Notes under the pieces: generated by a model | The model's database searches: none | The model's input: only the letters and a program-made list of their open reading frames with translations | What the model was told of the DNA's origin: nothing | From: UBA12478 sp964513275 | Lineage (GTDB): Bacteria > Patescibacteriota > Patescibacteriia > UBA9934 > GWF2-40-263 | Length of the DNA stretch: 52,617 nucleotides | NCBI GenBank assembly: GCA_964513275.1 | Contig: CAZELN010000002.1 | Coordinates: 1-52,617, forward strand | Direction of reading: 5' to 3' | Position numbers and translations under genes: made by a program | Part shown: positions 23,865 through 32,487 of the stretch, piece after piece | Layout: each line of letters starts with the position of its first letter | How positions within the stretch are numbered: the stretch's first letter is position 1

Positions 23865-24926
23865 ATGAAAGACCAACTTGAACAACTGAAAAAAGATTTC
23901 ACCGAGCTTATCGACAAGGTGATGGATCGCGAGGCGCTTGAAGAACTTAAGACGCAATTTTTGGGACGCCGTGGGAAGCTCAATGCGCTCATGAAAGAGA
24001 TGGCGAGCCTGGCGGATGAGGAGCGAAAGCTTGTGGGCGCCGTTGCTAATGAAGTCAAAGAAGCGATTGAAGCCGCATTTGGCAAAGCAGAAGGGAGAGT
24101 TTCCAGAGCGTCGATGGCGTCGAGTGCCGCAAAGGAATGGATCGACGTAACTGAGCCGGCGCTGCACGTAGCACCTCGCGGGACACTTCATCCCGTTACG
24201 CAAGTTCAACAAGAGCTTGAGGAGCTGTTTACCAGCATGGGATTCATGGTTCTGGATGGCCCAGAGCTTGAGAGCGATTTTTATAACTTCACGGCGCTCA
24301 ATATCCCCCCATCGCATCCTGCACGCGACATGCAGGACACCTTTTACATTGAAGGAAAAACGGGTGCAGCCGGAAATGTCGGATCAGAAGAAACTGGATG
24401 GGTCATGCGCACGCACACATCTTCCTTCCAAGTTCGTGCTATGCGAGAGCATGGTGTACCTCTACGCGCGATTGTCCCTGGACGATGTTTCCGCAATGAA
24501 GCGACAGATGCACGCCATGAGCACACGTTCCATCAGTTGGAAGGCGTGGTCGTCGGCGAAGGGATTTCATTCGCCCACATGAAGGGCGTGTTCCAGGCAG
24601 TTGCAGATCATCTCTATGGGAAGGGCACCAAGATTCGTCTCTCGCCAAAGTTTTATCCCTTCGTTGAACCAGGTGTCCGCGGAGAGCTTGAATGCTTCTT
24701 GTGTAAAGGAAAAGGGTGCCGTGTCTGCAAACAGACGGGTTGGCTTGAGGCCATGCCCGGCGGCATGATTCATCCAAACGTCCTGCGCCAGGCAAATATC
24801 GATCCAGAAAAGTATTCAGGGTTTGCGTTCGGTTTCGGACTCACACGTCTAGTGATGCTCAAGTATAGGATCGATGACATCCGTCACCTCGAGTCTGGCG
24901 ATTTGAGATTTTTGAAACAGTTTTAA
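23865..24926 (+). CDS. pheS: Phenylalanyl-tRNA synthetase alpha subunit
   Basis: This is the catalytic subunit that charges tRNA-Phe. An N-terminal coiled coil (about residues 1-90) leads into the class II core, with motif 2 in AIVPGRCFRNEATDARHEHTF and motif 3 in GFAFGFGLTRLVML. An inserted cysteine cluster ECFLCKGKGCRVCKQTG near 275-290 may bind zinc. The length of 353 is normal. The ATG at 23865 is used; earlier in-frame starts lie inside the PIN gene. It pairs with pheT downstream. Confidence 0.95.
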   Translation: MKDQLEQLKKDFTELIDKVMDREALEELKTQFLGRRGKLNALMKEMASLADEERKLVGAVANEVKEAIEAAFGKAEGRVSRASMASSAAKEWIDVTEPALHVAPRGTLHPVTQVQQELEELFTSMGFMVLDGPELESDFYNFTALNIPPSHPARDMQDTFYIEGKTGAAGNVGSEETGWVMRTHTSSFQVRAMREHGVPLRAIVPGRCFRNEATDARHEHTFHQLEGVVVGEGISFAHMKGVFQAVADHLYGKGTKIRLSPKFYPFVEPGVRGELECFLCKGKGCRVCKQTGWLEAMPGGMIHPNVLRQANIDPEKYSGFAFGFGLTRLVMLKYRIDDIRHLESGDLRFLKQF

Positions 24927-24932
24927 GGGTAC

Positions 24933-25004
24933 GGTTCAGGTGAGATCAATTCATTTCTTGCTGGCAAAGCCGGGCCAAGTAAATGAATTGATCTCACCTG
25001 AACC
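24933..25004. repeat. Perfect 24-bp inverted repeat between pheS and pheT
   Basis: Arms at 24933-24956 and 24981-25004 match perfectly around a 24-base loop that itself holds GGC-AAA-GCC. No T-tract follows. It resembles REPIN-type palindromes more than a terminator, and it would be transcribed in the pheST mRNA. No second copy was seen in this window. Confidence 0.85.
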
Positions 25005-25013
25005 CATGAAACT

Positions 25014-27461
25014 ATGTTGATTTCCAAAAAGTGGTTGACTGAGTTTGTGAAGTTACCTCCAGGTTTTTCCGACAAGGAGCTTGCTTCACGCATCACGCTG
25101 TCGACCGTCGAGGTCGAGGGAATGAAGGATCAAGCTAATGCGCTCGAGTATGTCGTGGTCGGGGTCATCGAATCTGTCGGTGCGCATTCCAACGCTGACA
25201 AACTTCATGTGTGCCAGGTCGATGTTGGTGGTCGCACGGTGCAGATTGTTTGCGGTGGAACCAATGTCGCTCCGGGCATGAAGGTCGCCGTCGCGCTTCC
25301 TGGCGCGTGGGTGAAATGGCATGGAGAAGGGGAGCTTGTGGAGATCAAGAAGACGAAACTTCGTGGAGAGGATAGTGAAGGCATGATTTGTTCAAGCAAC
25401 GAGATCGGCCTCTCTCCCACAGAAGGGGATCACGAGATTCGAGACTTGGGAGATGTCGAAGCAAATCCAGGGACATCGCTTGCGACGGCTCTCGGACTCG
25501 ACGACGTCATTTTTGATATCGAACACAAGTCCCTCACGAACCGCCCCGACCTTATGGGACATTATGGGATGGCACGCGAAGTCGCGGCGCTGACCAAGTC
25601 GAAACTCGAGAGTTATGAGCCTAAGAAGATTCCAGTGGGGAAGGGCATAAGTTTATCTGTGAAGGTTGAAGATGCGTCGGCGTGCCCTCGCTACATGGCC
25701 ATTGCGATGGAGGGGATTGTCGTGGGTTCGTCGCCGGATTGGATGAAGCGGCGGCTTGAGTCATGTGGTGTGAGATCGATCAACAATGTGGTCGACGTCA
25801 CGAACTATGTGATGCTTGAACTTGGTCAGCCAATGCACGCGTTTGATGCGGATGTCCTCGGTGACAAGATTGTCGTACGCGTTGCACATCCGAAAGAGAA
25901 GATCACCGCACTCGACGAGAAAACGTATCAGCTCGATTCATCGATGCTTCTTATCACCGATGGGAAAAAGCCGATGGCGATTGCGGGTGTGATGGGAGGC
26001 GAGGGAAGTGGCGTGAGTAAAAAGACGACGAGGATCGTATTTGAATCGGCGAATTTTTCTCCGGTGAGCGTGCGGAAGACGTCGACGAAACTTGCGTTGC
26101 GATCAGAATCATCGGCGCGTTTTGAAAAGTCGCTAGATCCAAATCTTTGCGAGCTGGCTTTGCGTCGAGCCGTGGAGCTTATGACAGAGCTGAGTCCAGG
26201 AGCTCGAGTCGCATCCAAGGTTGTCGATGCGTATTCCCATCTACCAAAGCCGATTACCGTTTCTCTCACGGCGGATTTAGTCAACCAGCGGCTTGGAACC
26301 GAGATTCCTGCAAAGGACATGGAGGAGATTCTTGGTCGACTCGGATTTATTGTGAAGGCGGCACCCAGGCTGAAGCATGGGACTACCGGGAGTGGATCCA
26401 TGAAAGTCACGATTCCGTCGTGGCGTGCGACCAAGGATGTATCGATTGTTGAAGATGTCATCGAAGAGATCGCCCGCATTTTGGGGTATGACAAGATCGA
26501 ATCATCTCTTCCATCGTTTTCGATCGCCCCACCTGTTCAGGATTCTGTACGCGAACTTGCTCGAGACGTACGTCGCACGATGTCGCTTGGTCTGGGCGCG
26601 ACAGAGGTCTATCGCTATGCGTTCGTTGCTCCCGAGATTCTTCGATCGCTCGGGTTTGATCTCGACGATCATCTCAAGCTTGCCAACCCGCTCGCAGAAG
26701 ATCGACCCTACTTGTGCCAGTCGCTTGTCCCAAATTTGTTTGATACGGTTGCGCTCAACCATCGTGCATTCCCTGTTGTGTCTGTCTTTGAAATCGCCAG
26801 AATCTTTTTTGGGGACATGAAAGGCGATGAGGATGGCCAAGGTGGAATTCTTCCTGTACAACCATATCATTTTGGAATCGCGTATAGCGCTCAGGGGGAC
26901 GAGTCGCCGCTCGTGGAGCTTCGTCGACACGTTGAGACCACGCTTCGTACCGCGGGTTTTAACGTGACGTTCCGTGAAATGATAAAGCCAGCGACGTGGA
27001 TGCATCCACGTCGTGCGGCCGAAATTCTCGTTGACGGAAAAAAATACGGCATTCTCGCAGAAGCACGTCCTGATGCGGCACAGGCTCTTGGCATCGGTCG
27101 ACGCGTCGCCATGGCAGAGATGAACTTGACGATGCTCGCTGCGATTGAACAGACTCCGACGATCTTCTCATCGATTCCCTCATATCCGGACGCCAAACGC
27201 GACATCGCGTTTGCGGTCGCTGAGCGAACAACCGCAGCCACTCTTGAACAGGCCGTGCGCAAGGCATCCAACCTTTTGCAGACGTACGAGTTGTTTGATG
27301 TGTATCATGGAAAGGGCGTGGAGGAAGGACACAAGTCTATGGCCGTGCACATGACATTTCGATCTTTGGAGAAGACGCTCGAGGCGCAGGAGGTCGATGC
27401 GGAGATGAACAAGATCCGCCAGGTGCTTGAAAAAGAATTTGGTGCTACAATAAGAGCATAG
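25014..27461 (+). CDS. pheT: Phenylalanyl-tRNA synthetase beta subunit
   Basis: This is the large partner of PheS. Domain order is an EMAP-like tRNA-binding domain (about residues 40-150, VGVIESVGAHSNADKLHVCQVD), the B3/B4 editing region (about 210-390), B5 (about 405-480), the core-like region, and a C-terminal FDX-ACB anticodon-binding domain (about 720-815, SIPSYPDAKRDIAFAVAER). The length of 815 is normal. The palindrome upstream leaves only nine bases before the ATG and no Shine-Dalgarno is visible. Confidence 0.95.
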   Translation: MLISKKWLTEFVKLPPGFSDKELASRITLSTVEVEGMKDQANALEYVVVGVIESVGAHSNADKLHVCQVDVGGRTVQIVCGGTNVAPGMKVAVALPGAWVKWHGEGELVEIKKTKLRGEDSEGMICSSNEIGLSPTEGDHEIRDLGDVEANPGTSLATALGLDDVIFDIEHKSLTNRPDLMGHYGMAREVAALTKSKLESYEPKKIPVGKGISLSVKVEDASACPRYMAIAMEGIVVGSSPDWMKRRLESCGVRSINNVVDVTNYVMLELGQPMHAFDADVLGDKIVVRVAHPKEKITALDEKTYQLDSSMLLITDGKKPMAIAGVMGGEGSGVSKKTTRIVFESANFSPVSVRKTSTKLALRSESSARFEKSLDPNLCELALRRAVELMTELSPGARVASKVVDAYSHLPKPITVSLTADLVNQRLGTEIPAKDMEEILGRLGFIVKAAPRLKHGTTGSGSMKVTIPSWRATKDVSIVEDVIEEIARILGYDKIESSLPSFSIAPPVQDSVRELARDVRRTMSLGLGATEVYRYAFVAPEILRSLGFDLDDHLKLANPLAEDRPYLCQSLVPNLFDTVALNHRAFPVVSVFEIARIFFGDMKGDEDGQGGILPVQPYHFGIAYSAQGDESPLVELRRHVETTLRTAGFNVTFREMIKPATWMHPRRAAEILVDGKKYGILAEARPDAAQALGIGRRVAMAEMNLTMLAAIEQTPTIFSSIPSYPDAKRDIAFAVAERTTAATLEQAVRKASNLLQTYELFDVYHGKGVEEGHKSMAVHMTFRSLEKTLEAQEVDAEMNKIRQVLEKEFGATIRA

Positions 27462-27469
27462 AAATCTTT

Positions 27470-27553
27470 GTCATCCCGACGACCGTCGTGAGTGGAGGAG
27501 GGATCTCGAGTAGATTCGAGATCCCTCGACTCGCTTCGCTCGCTCGGGATGAC
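27470..27553. repeat. Nested palindromic repeat element
   Basis: Outer arms GTCATCCCGA and TCGGGATGAC enclose an inner stem GGGATCTCGA/TCGAGATCCC. The total is 84 bases. A half copy lies at 32365-32414. As far as I recall, palindromes built on TCATCCCGA occur in intergenic regions of many bacteria. Confidence 0.85.
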
Positions 27554-27570
27554 ACAAACATTTGGAGGAT

Positions 27571-27903
27571 ATGTTCACCCCACTTGAGATTTTGTACATC
27601 GTGCTCGCGTTTTGTGTCTTGTGGATTTCGGCGGTCGTGTTCTGGTTGCTCTGGCAGGTCGCGAGTATTATGAAACGCGCGAATGATACGATCAGTCTCG
27701 TTCAAGAAACGCTCGCCAAAATGGAGTCGGCGATCGACGGGATTCGTCGTAAGTGCGATTCTACGGGTACGGCGCTGGGAGCGATTATGCATACCACCAC
27801 CAAGGCGGTTGAGTACATGATTGAAAGAAAAATAAACAAGAGCTTGTCTTCTTCTAAGAAGGCGAGCAAGAAGAAAAAGGTGGTTACGGATGATGAAACC
27901 TAA
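27571..27903 (+). CDS. Small single-span membrane protein with coiled coil
   Basis: This 110-residue protein has one N-terminal membrane helix (about residues 6-31), a helical heptad-like region (about 32-90), and a Ser/Lys-rich basic tail. The layout resembles DUF948-type proteins but the family is not certain. A GGAGG sequence lies two bases before the ATG. A strong terminator follows. Confidence 0.65.
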   Translation: MFTPLEILYIVLAFCVLWISAVVFWLLWQVASIMKRANDTISLVQETLAKMESAIDGIRRKCDSTGTALGAIMHTTTKAVEYMIERKINKSLSSSKKASKKKKVVTDDET

Positions 27904-27906
27904 CAG

Positions 27907-27933
27907 AAAAAGCAGGGCTCGACCCTGCTTTTA
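27907..27933 (+). terminator. Intrinsic terminator
   Basis: AAAAGCAGGG pairs with CCCTGCTTTT around a short loop. It starts three bases after the stop codon of the small membrane protein gene. Confidence 0.85.
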
Positions 27934-27948
27934 GATTCCAGCGTGAGA

Positions 27949-27957
27949 TGGTAAGCT
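27949..27957 (+). promoter_or_regulatory. Extended -10 element of the nucleotidyltransferase operon
   Basis: TGG plus TAAGCT ends 11 bases before the ATG at 27969. The -10 sequence and spacing are the same as at the VapBC-like operon. Confidence 0.45.
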
Positions 27958-27968
27958 CTGGGCAAGAT

Positions 27969-28148
27969 ATGATGACTCCAAGAGATGCCGAGCGGATGCA
28001 GGCTAAAATTTACAGCAAGATGAGTGCCGATCAGAAGATCGACATCGCTTTTGAAATGTGGAAGTTCGGCAATGAACTTAATCAACTAGGTCAGTATGGA
28101 TCCGAATCCAAAAAAGCTCCTCATCAAGGTGGTCAAACTTCTGGATAG
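27969..28148 (+). CDS. Small helical protein preceding a nucleotidyltransferase, putative partner
   Basis: From the ATG at 27969 it has 59 residues beginning MMTPRDAERMQAKIYSKMS. It looks entirely helical, with DQKIDIAFEMWKFGNELNQL near the middle. It overlaps the next gene by 53 bases in another frame. Its size and position suggest the small component of a nucleotidyltransferase-based toxin-antitoxin-like pair, but this is inference. Confidence 0.5.
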   Translation: MMTPRDAERMQAKIYSKMSADQKIDIAFEMWKFGNELNQLGQYGSESKKAPHQGGQTSG

Positions 28149-28674
28149 ACTCTCAATCGCCTACGTCTTGACGGGCGGGTTGGCGGTGACCATCTGGGGA
28201 GTGCCACGCTTCACCCAAGATGCCGATCTTATTATCCGGTTGAAACGGGAAGACCTTCCTAAGCTCAGAGAATCTCTTGAGCGTCTATCTGCTTTTGGGT
28301 ATGTCGACGAGGCAATGATGGTTGATGCGTTTCAGCGAAACTCAGAATTTAATTACATCGACTCGGAAAGTGGTTTTAAGGTCGATCTCTGGATGCCGAA
28401 GAGTTCTCCATTTGTGCGCGCCTGTTTTGATCGTCGAGTCTTGGTTGATATAGATAGGTATGGTGTATGGCTTGTCTCGCCAGAGGATCTCATCATTTCA
28501 AAGCTGGATTGGTGGCACCGTGGGTCGCATAAGAGCGAGTATGATCTTCGCGCGGTCATGGATGGACAGTGGGATCGTTTGGACTGGACCTATATTGAAT
28601 CCTGGACACAGAAGCTTGGATTGGGGGCTGAGCTTACGATCGCAAAATCGTTTGTTGATCATTCTCCGCTTTAG
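28096..28674 (+). CDS. Nucleotidyltransferase-fold protein (AbiEii/DUF6036-like)
   Basis: This 192-residue protein has the nucleotidyltransferase signature GGLAVTIWGVPRFTQDADLII near residues 23-43. The motif is G-G-x-A followed by D-x-D, here DAD. A third acidic residue may be in FKVDLWMP near 98. Such proteins include MNT-type antitoxins and AbiEii toxins that transfer nucleotides to tRNA or protein. With the small helical upstream gene it forms a two-gene unit with its own promoter. Confidence 0.7.
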   Translation: MDPNPKKLLIKVVKLLDRLSIAYVLTGGLAVTIWGVPRFTQDADLIIRLKREDLPKLRESLERLSAFGYVDEAMMVDAFQRNSEFNYIDSESGFKVDLWMPKSSPFVRACFDRRVLVDIDRYGVWLVSPEDLIISKLDWWHRGSHKSEYDLRAVMDGQWDRLDWTYIESWTQKLGLGAELTIAKSFVDHSPL

Positions 28675-28676
28675 GT

Positions 28677-31600
28677 ATGTCCCGTTTTGTCCACCTCCAT
28701 ACCCACTCGCATTACTCGCTTCTTGAGGCACTTCCAAAGGTGAAGGAGCTTTTGAAGCATGTAGGTGCCCTGGAGCAAAAAGCGGTGGCGCTGACCGACA
28801 ATGGGACGCTCTACGGAGCGATTGAGTTTTATCAGAAGGCAATCGACGCGGGCGTGAAGCCCATCATTGGCGTCGATTTTTATGTGGCGCAAGATGGCCG
28901 GCATCTGAAGCGTGCGCGTATCGACACACGGCCGAACCGCATGGTGTGTCTGGCGCAGAACAATGAGGGCTACAAGAATTTGCTTCAGCTCTCGAGTCTT
29001 GGCTTCCTCGAGGGGTTTTATTACAAACCTCGCATCGACAAAGAACTTATCCAGAAATATAGTCGCGGCTTGATCGCGCTTTCGGGAGGGCATATGGGGG
29101 AGGTCGATGAGCTTCTCAAGCTGGAGAAAGTCGCGGAGGCAAAAGAAGCTATCCGTTGGTATGTGAATGTCTTTGGTGAGGGAAATTATTATCTCGAACT
29201 GGTCGACCGTCCTGAGATCGCTGAACAGGAAGCAGCGAATACGCGTCTCATGGAACTCGGTCGCGAGCTCGGTGTCCCTGTGGTCGCGACAAAGAACACA
29301 TTTTATCTCAAGCCACAGGATATGGAAGCGTGGAAGATTTTGAATTGCATTAAGGGCGGGAGAACCCTCGAACAATTCGAGCGCATGAATCAGTACGAGT
29401 ATGACGCTTCGATGGTGTCGGGTGAGTACATGGAGGAGCGGTTTGCCGACTGTCCTGAGGCGATTGAGAACACACGACTCATTGCCGATCGGTGTGATGT
29501 GACGCTGGAGCTTGGAAAATGGAATTTTCCGAAATTTGAAATCGAGGAAGGGAAGACGTTCCGACAAGTGCTCACGGATCGAGTGTTTGCAAAATTGAAA
29601 GAGCGGCGGGCGAGAGAGCTCGATGAGGTTGAAACAAAACGTCTCAACTACGAACTCGATATCATCGACCAGAAAGGTTTTTGTCCGTACCTGCTCATCG
29701 TGTCTGATTTCCTCACATGGGCGAGCGATAACGGGATTGTTACAACCACACGAGGTTCAGCGGCTGGATCGCTCGTGGGCTACTCGATCGGCATCTCGTC
29801 GATCGATCCATTGCTGTACCAATTGCCATTTGAACGCTTTTTGAATCCTGAACGCCCTTCCGCGCCGGATATCGACGCTGACTTCGCGGATAACCGCCGT
29901 GACGAAGTGCTCGATTATGTGCGTGGCAAGTACGGGCACGAGAAGGTCGCACAGATTTGTACGTTTGGAACCATGCTCGCGCGCGGGAGCGTGCGCGATG
30001 TTGGTCGCGCACTGGGGTTTCCGTACGGGATGATCGATGAGGTGGCAAAGCTCGTACCGATGGGGTCACAGGGATTTCCGATGACGCTTGAGCGTGCACT
30101 CAAGGAGGCGCCTGATTTGAGAAAAAAATATGATACGGACGCGAATATCCGTCGCGTGATTGACCTTGCGCAGCGTATCGAGGGCTGTGCACGCCACGTG
30201 TCCATCCATGCGGCGGGAACGGTCATCTCGCCCACCGATCTGAAAGATTTTACTCCGCTTCAAATTGATACCAAGGAAGGAAAGGTCATTACGCAGTACG
30301 AGATGCATGCGGTCGAGTCGGCCGGCCTTGTGAAGATGGACTTCTTGGGAATCCGTAACCTGTCCATTTTGGGAGACGCGGTGGCGTTGGTGCGTGCGGT
30401 GAAGGGGATCGAGGTGGTGACACAGGATATCCCCGTTGATGATAAAAAAACATTCGAGCTTCTCGCGGCCGGCCACACGATGGGAGTGTTTCAGTTGAAC
30501 GGCGACGGCATGACGAAGTATCTCATGGATCTGCGTCCCGAGCGCGTAGAAGACATCATGGCGATGGTCGCGTTGTATCGTCCAGGGCCCATTGAAGTCA
30601 TCCCTGAATATATCCGCCGCAAGCACGACCAGAGCTTGGTGGAGTTCATGGATCCTCGTATGGAAGGCTTCTTGCAAAAGTCCTACGGCCTGCTTGTGTA
30701 TCAAGACGACGTCATGTTGACGGCGATTCATTTGGCAGGCTACTCGTGGCTGGAAGCCGACAAGCTGCGCAAAGCCATGGGAAAAAAGATTCCCGAGGAG
30801 ATGGCCCTCCAGAAAGTAAAGCTCGTCGACGGGTTCATGGAACAGGGCATGAAGAAAGCACAGGCGACGGAATTGTGGAAACTCATCGAACCGTTTGCCG
30901 CGTACGGATTTAACAAAGCGCACGCCGCCTCCTACGGCATGGTCGCGTATCAGACGGCGTACATGAAGGCCAACTTTCCGGCGGAGTACATGACCGCGCT
31001 CATGACCGCAGAGTCGGGGGATCTTGAGAAAATCGCCGAAGCGGTGAAGGAATGTGCGCGCATGGGAATCGCGGTCCTCTCGCCAGATATCAACGAGAGT
31101 CGAAAAGATTTTACCTTCATCAGCGACACGCAGATTCGATTCGGATTGTTGGTGATTAAGAACCTCGGCGAGGAAGTGATCGAGTCGATTATTAGCGAGC
31201 GCAAAGCTCACGGGCCGTTTATGAGTCTTGCAGACTTTGCAGGTCGGATTTCGCATCGGGCATTCAACAAAAAATCGCTCGAGGCTCTCATGAAAGTTGG
31301 GGCGCTCGACCGATTTGGGGAGCGCAAACAGTTACTGGAAAATATGGATCGGATCTTGCTTCACAACAAGGCCATTCAAAAAGAAAAAGCGAGCAACCAA
31401 CAGAGTTTGTTTGCTGGAGCGTCGACCGTGATGCGTCAGGGGATCGTCTTACGCGAAACAGCTCCGGCGACTACGCGAGAACTCCTCGCCTGGGAGAAAG
31501 AGTTGTTAGGACTGTATGTGAGTGGGCATCCGTATGAGCCGTTTGCGAAAGCGTTTGAAGGGTCGCTGATTGGATGTGGGAAGGTGGTCGATCGTAAAGA

Positions 31601-32183
31601 CAAAGAGTTTGTGCGATGTGGAGGGATCATCACAAGCGTGAAGGAAATCGTCACAAAAAAAGGAGAGCCGATGGCGTTTGTGGGACTTGAGGATCTGACG
31701 GGCACGACGGAAGTGATTGTGTTTCCTCGAACATACAAAGAGGCGAGGACGTTGATGGTACCGGATTCTATCGTGCTCGTTTCGGCGAGAGTATCGATCC
31801 GTGATGGGGAAGAGGCAAAACTGCTTGCCAACAGTTTCATTCCTGTTGACGAGACAAGCATCGCGGATGTGTCTAGGATGTTACATTCGGAACAATGGGC
31901 CGTACCCAGCACGCAGGAAGCTGCTCACGAACCTGATCCTGAGCCAGCGATTCTCCATCGCGGTTCACTCTCGATCGCGCTTAAAGGAAAGCCTACGCAG
32001 GAGATGGTGGCGAGTCTGCGAGAAATTCTGACGTCGACTCCTGGTCCGAAACCCGTGTGTCTCATGGTGGAGTCCGGCGGACAGATGCGTCGCATCCAAA
32101 CCGACTACTCGGTCGCCGCGACCGAGAACGTAGTGAGTGCGATCGCCGCGCTGGTTGGGAGACAGAATGTGAGTGTGGAATAA
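28677..32183 (+). CDS. dnaE: DNA polymerase III alpha subunit
   Basis: This is the replicative DNA polymerase. An N-terminal PHP domain (FVHLHTHSHYSLLEALPK onward, about residues 1-280) leads into the C-family polymerase core, with the catalytic motif PDIDADFADNRRDEV near 397-411. A helix-hairpin-helix region follows, then a beta-clamp binding motif QQSLF at 908-912 and an OB-fold near 985-1070. The length of 1168 is normal. It begins two bases after the nucleotidyltransferase stop. Confidence 0.97.
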   Translation: MSRFVHLHTHSHYSLLEALPKVKELLKHVGALEQKAVALTDNGTLYGAIEFYQKAIDAGVKPIIGVDFYVAQDGRHLKRARIDTRPNRMVCLAQNNEGYKNLLQLSSLGFLEGFYYKPRIDKELIQKYSRGLIALSGGHMGEVDELLKLEKVAEAKEAIRWYVNVFGEGNYYLELVDRPEIAEQEAANTRLMELGRELGVPVVATKNTFYLKPQDMEAWKILNCIKGGRTLEQFERMNQYEYDASMVSGEYMEERFADCPEAIENTRLIADRCDVTLELGKWNFPKFEIEEGKTFRQVLTDRVFAKLKERRARELDEVETKRLNYELDIIDQKGFCPYLLIVSDFLTWASDNGIVTTTRGSAAGSLVGYSIGISSIDPLLYQLPFERFLNPERPSAPDIDADFADNRRDEVLDYVRGKYGHEKVAQICTFGTMLARGSVRDVGRALGFPYGMIDEVAKLVPMGSQGFPMTLERALKEAPDLRKKYDTDANIRRVIDLAQRIEGCARHVSIHAAGTVISPTDLKDFTPLQIDTKEGKVITQYEMHAVESAGLVKMDFLGIRNLSILGDAVALVRAVKGIEVVTQDIPVDDKKTFELLAAGHTMGVFQLNGDGMTKYLMDLRPERVEDIMAMVALYRPGPIEVIPEYIRRKHDQSLVEFMDPRMEGFLQKSYGLLVYQDDVMLTAIHLAGYSWLEADKLRKAMGKKIPEEMALQKVKLVDGFMEQGMKKAQATELWKLIEPFAAYGFNKAHAASYGMVAYQTAYMKANFPAEYMTALMTAESGDLEKIAEAVKECARMGIAVLSPDINESRKDFTFISDTQIRFGLLVIKNLGEEVIESIISERKAHGPFMSLADFAGRISHRAFNKKSLEALMKVGALDRFGERKQLLENMDRILLHNKAIQKEKASNQQSLFAGASTVMRQGIVLRETAPATTRELLAWEKELLGLYVSGHPYEPFAKAFEGSLIGCGKVVDRKDKEFVRCGGIITSVKEIVTKKGEPMAFVGLEDLTGTTEVIVFPRTYKEARTLMVPDSIVLVSARVSIRDGEEAKLLANSFIPVDETSIADVSRMLHSEQWAVPSTQEAAHEPDPEPAILHRGSLSIALKGKPTQEMVASLREILTSTPGPKPVCLMVESGGQMRRIQTDYSVAATENVVSAIAALVGRQNVSVE

Positions 32184-32192
32184 TATAATAAT

Positions 32193-32420
32193 ATGAGTAT
32201 TTTTAACCCAGAACTCAAAGAAGAGCGTGAAGGTTTTTTTGAGGCGAAGCATTTTTCGTCGGATTTTGAGAAACGACTTTTGCGTGCATTGGATCGAAAG
32301 AGGGAAACGTTTCCGGATATTGTGCTGTGTCCCAACAAGTCATGTGGGTGGGAGCAGACATTGACTCGAGATCCCTCCGCTCGACCGTCGGACGGTCTCG
32401 GTCGGGATGACACAGATTGA
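32193..32420 (+). CDS. Short protein with C-terminus read through a repeat remnant
   Basis: This 75-residue frame starts MSIFNPELKEEREGFFEAKH nine bases after dnaE. The first 55 residues have normal composition and a CxxxxC pair (CPNKSCGW). The last about 20 residues are encoded by a half copy of the palindromic repeat found at 27470-27553, so the original C-terminus was probably longer or different. Function is unknown, and it may be a decayed gene. Confidence 0.45.
   Translation: MSIFNPELKEEREGFFEAKHFSSDFEKRLLRALDRKRETFPDIVLCPNKSCGWEQTLTRDPSARPSDGLGRDDTD
32365..32414. repeat. Half copy of the TCATCCCGA palindromic element
   Basis: It matches the right half of the element at 27470-27553 (CTCGAGATCCCTC and TCGGGATGACACA). 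The left arm is missing. It lies inside the 3' end of a short open frame. Confidence 0.7.
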
Positions 32421-32423
32421 GAG

Positions 32424-32452
32424 AAAAGATCGTCACCCGGTGACGATCTTTT
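32424..32452 (+). terminator. Intrinsic terminator after the dnaE unit
   Basis: AAAGATCGTCAC pairs with GTGACGATCTTT, with A-rich and T-rich edges. It can act in both directions. Confidence 0.85.
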
Positions 32453-32487
32453 GGCTAAACATAGTGAATGATTTATAATAGACGCAT

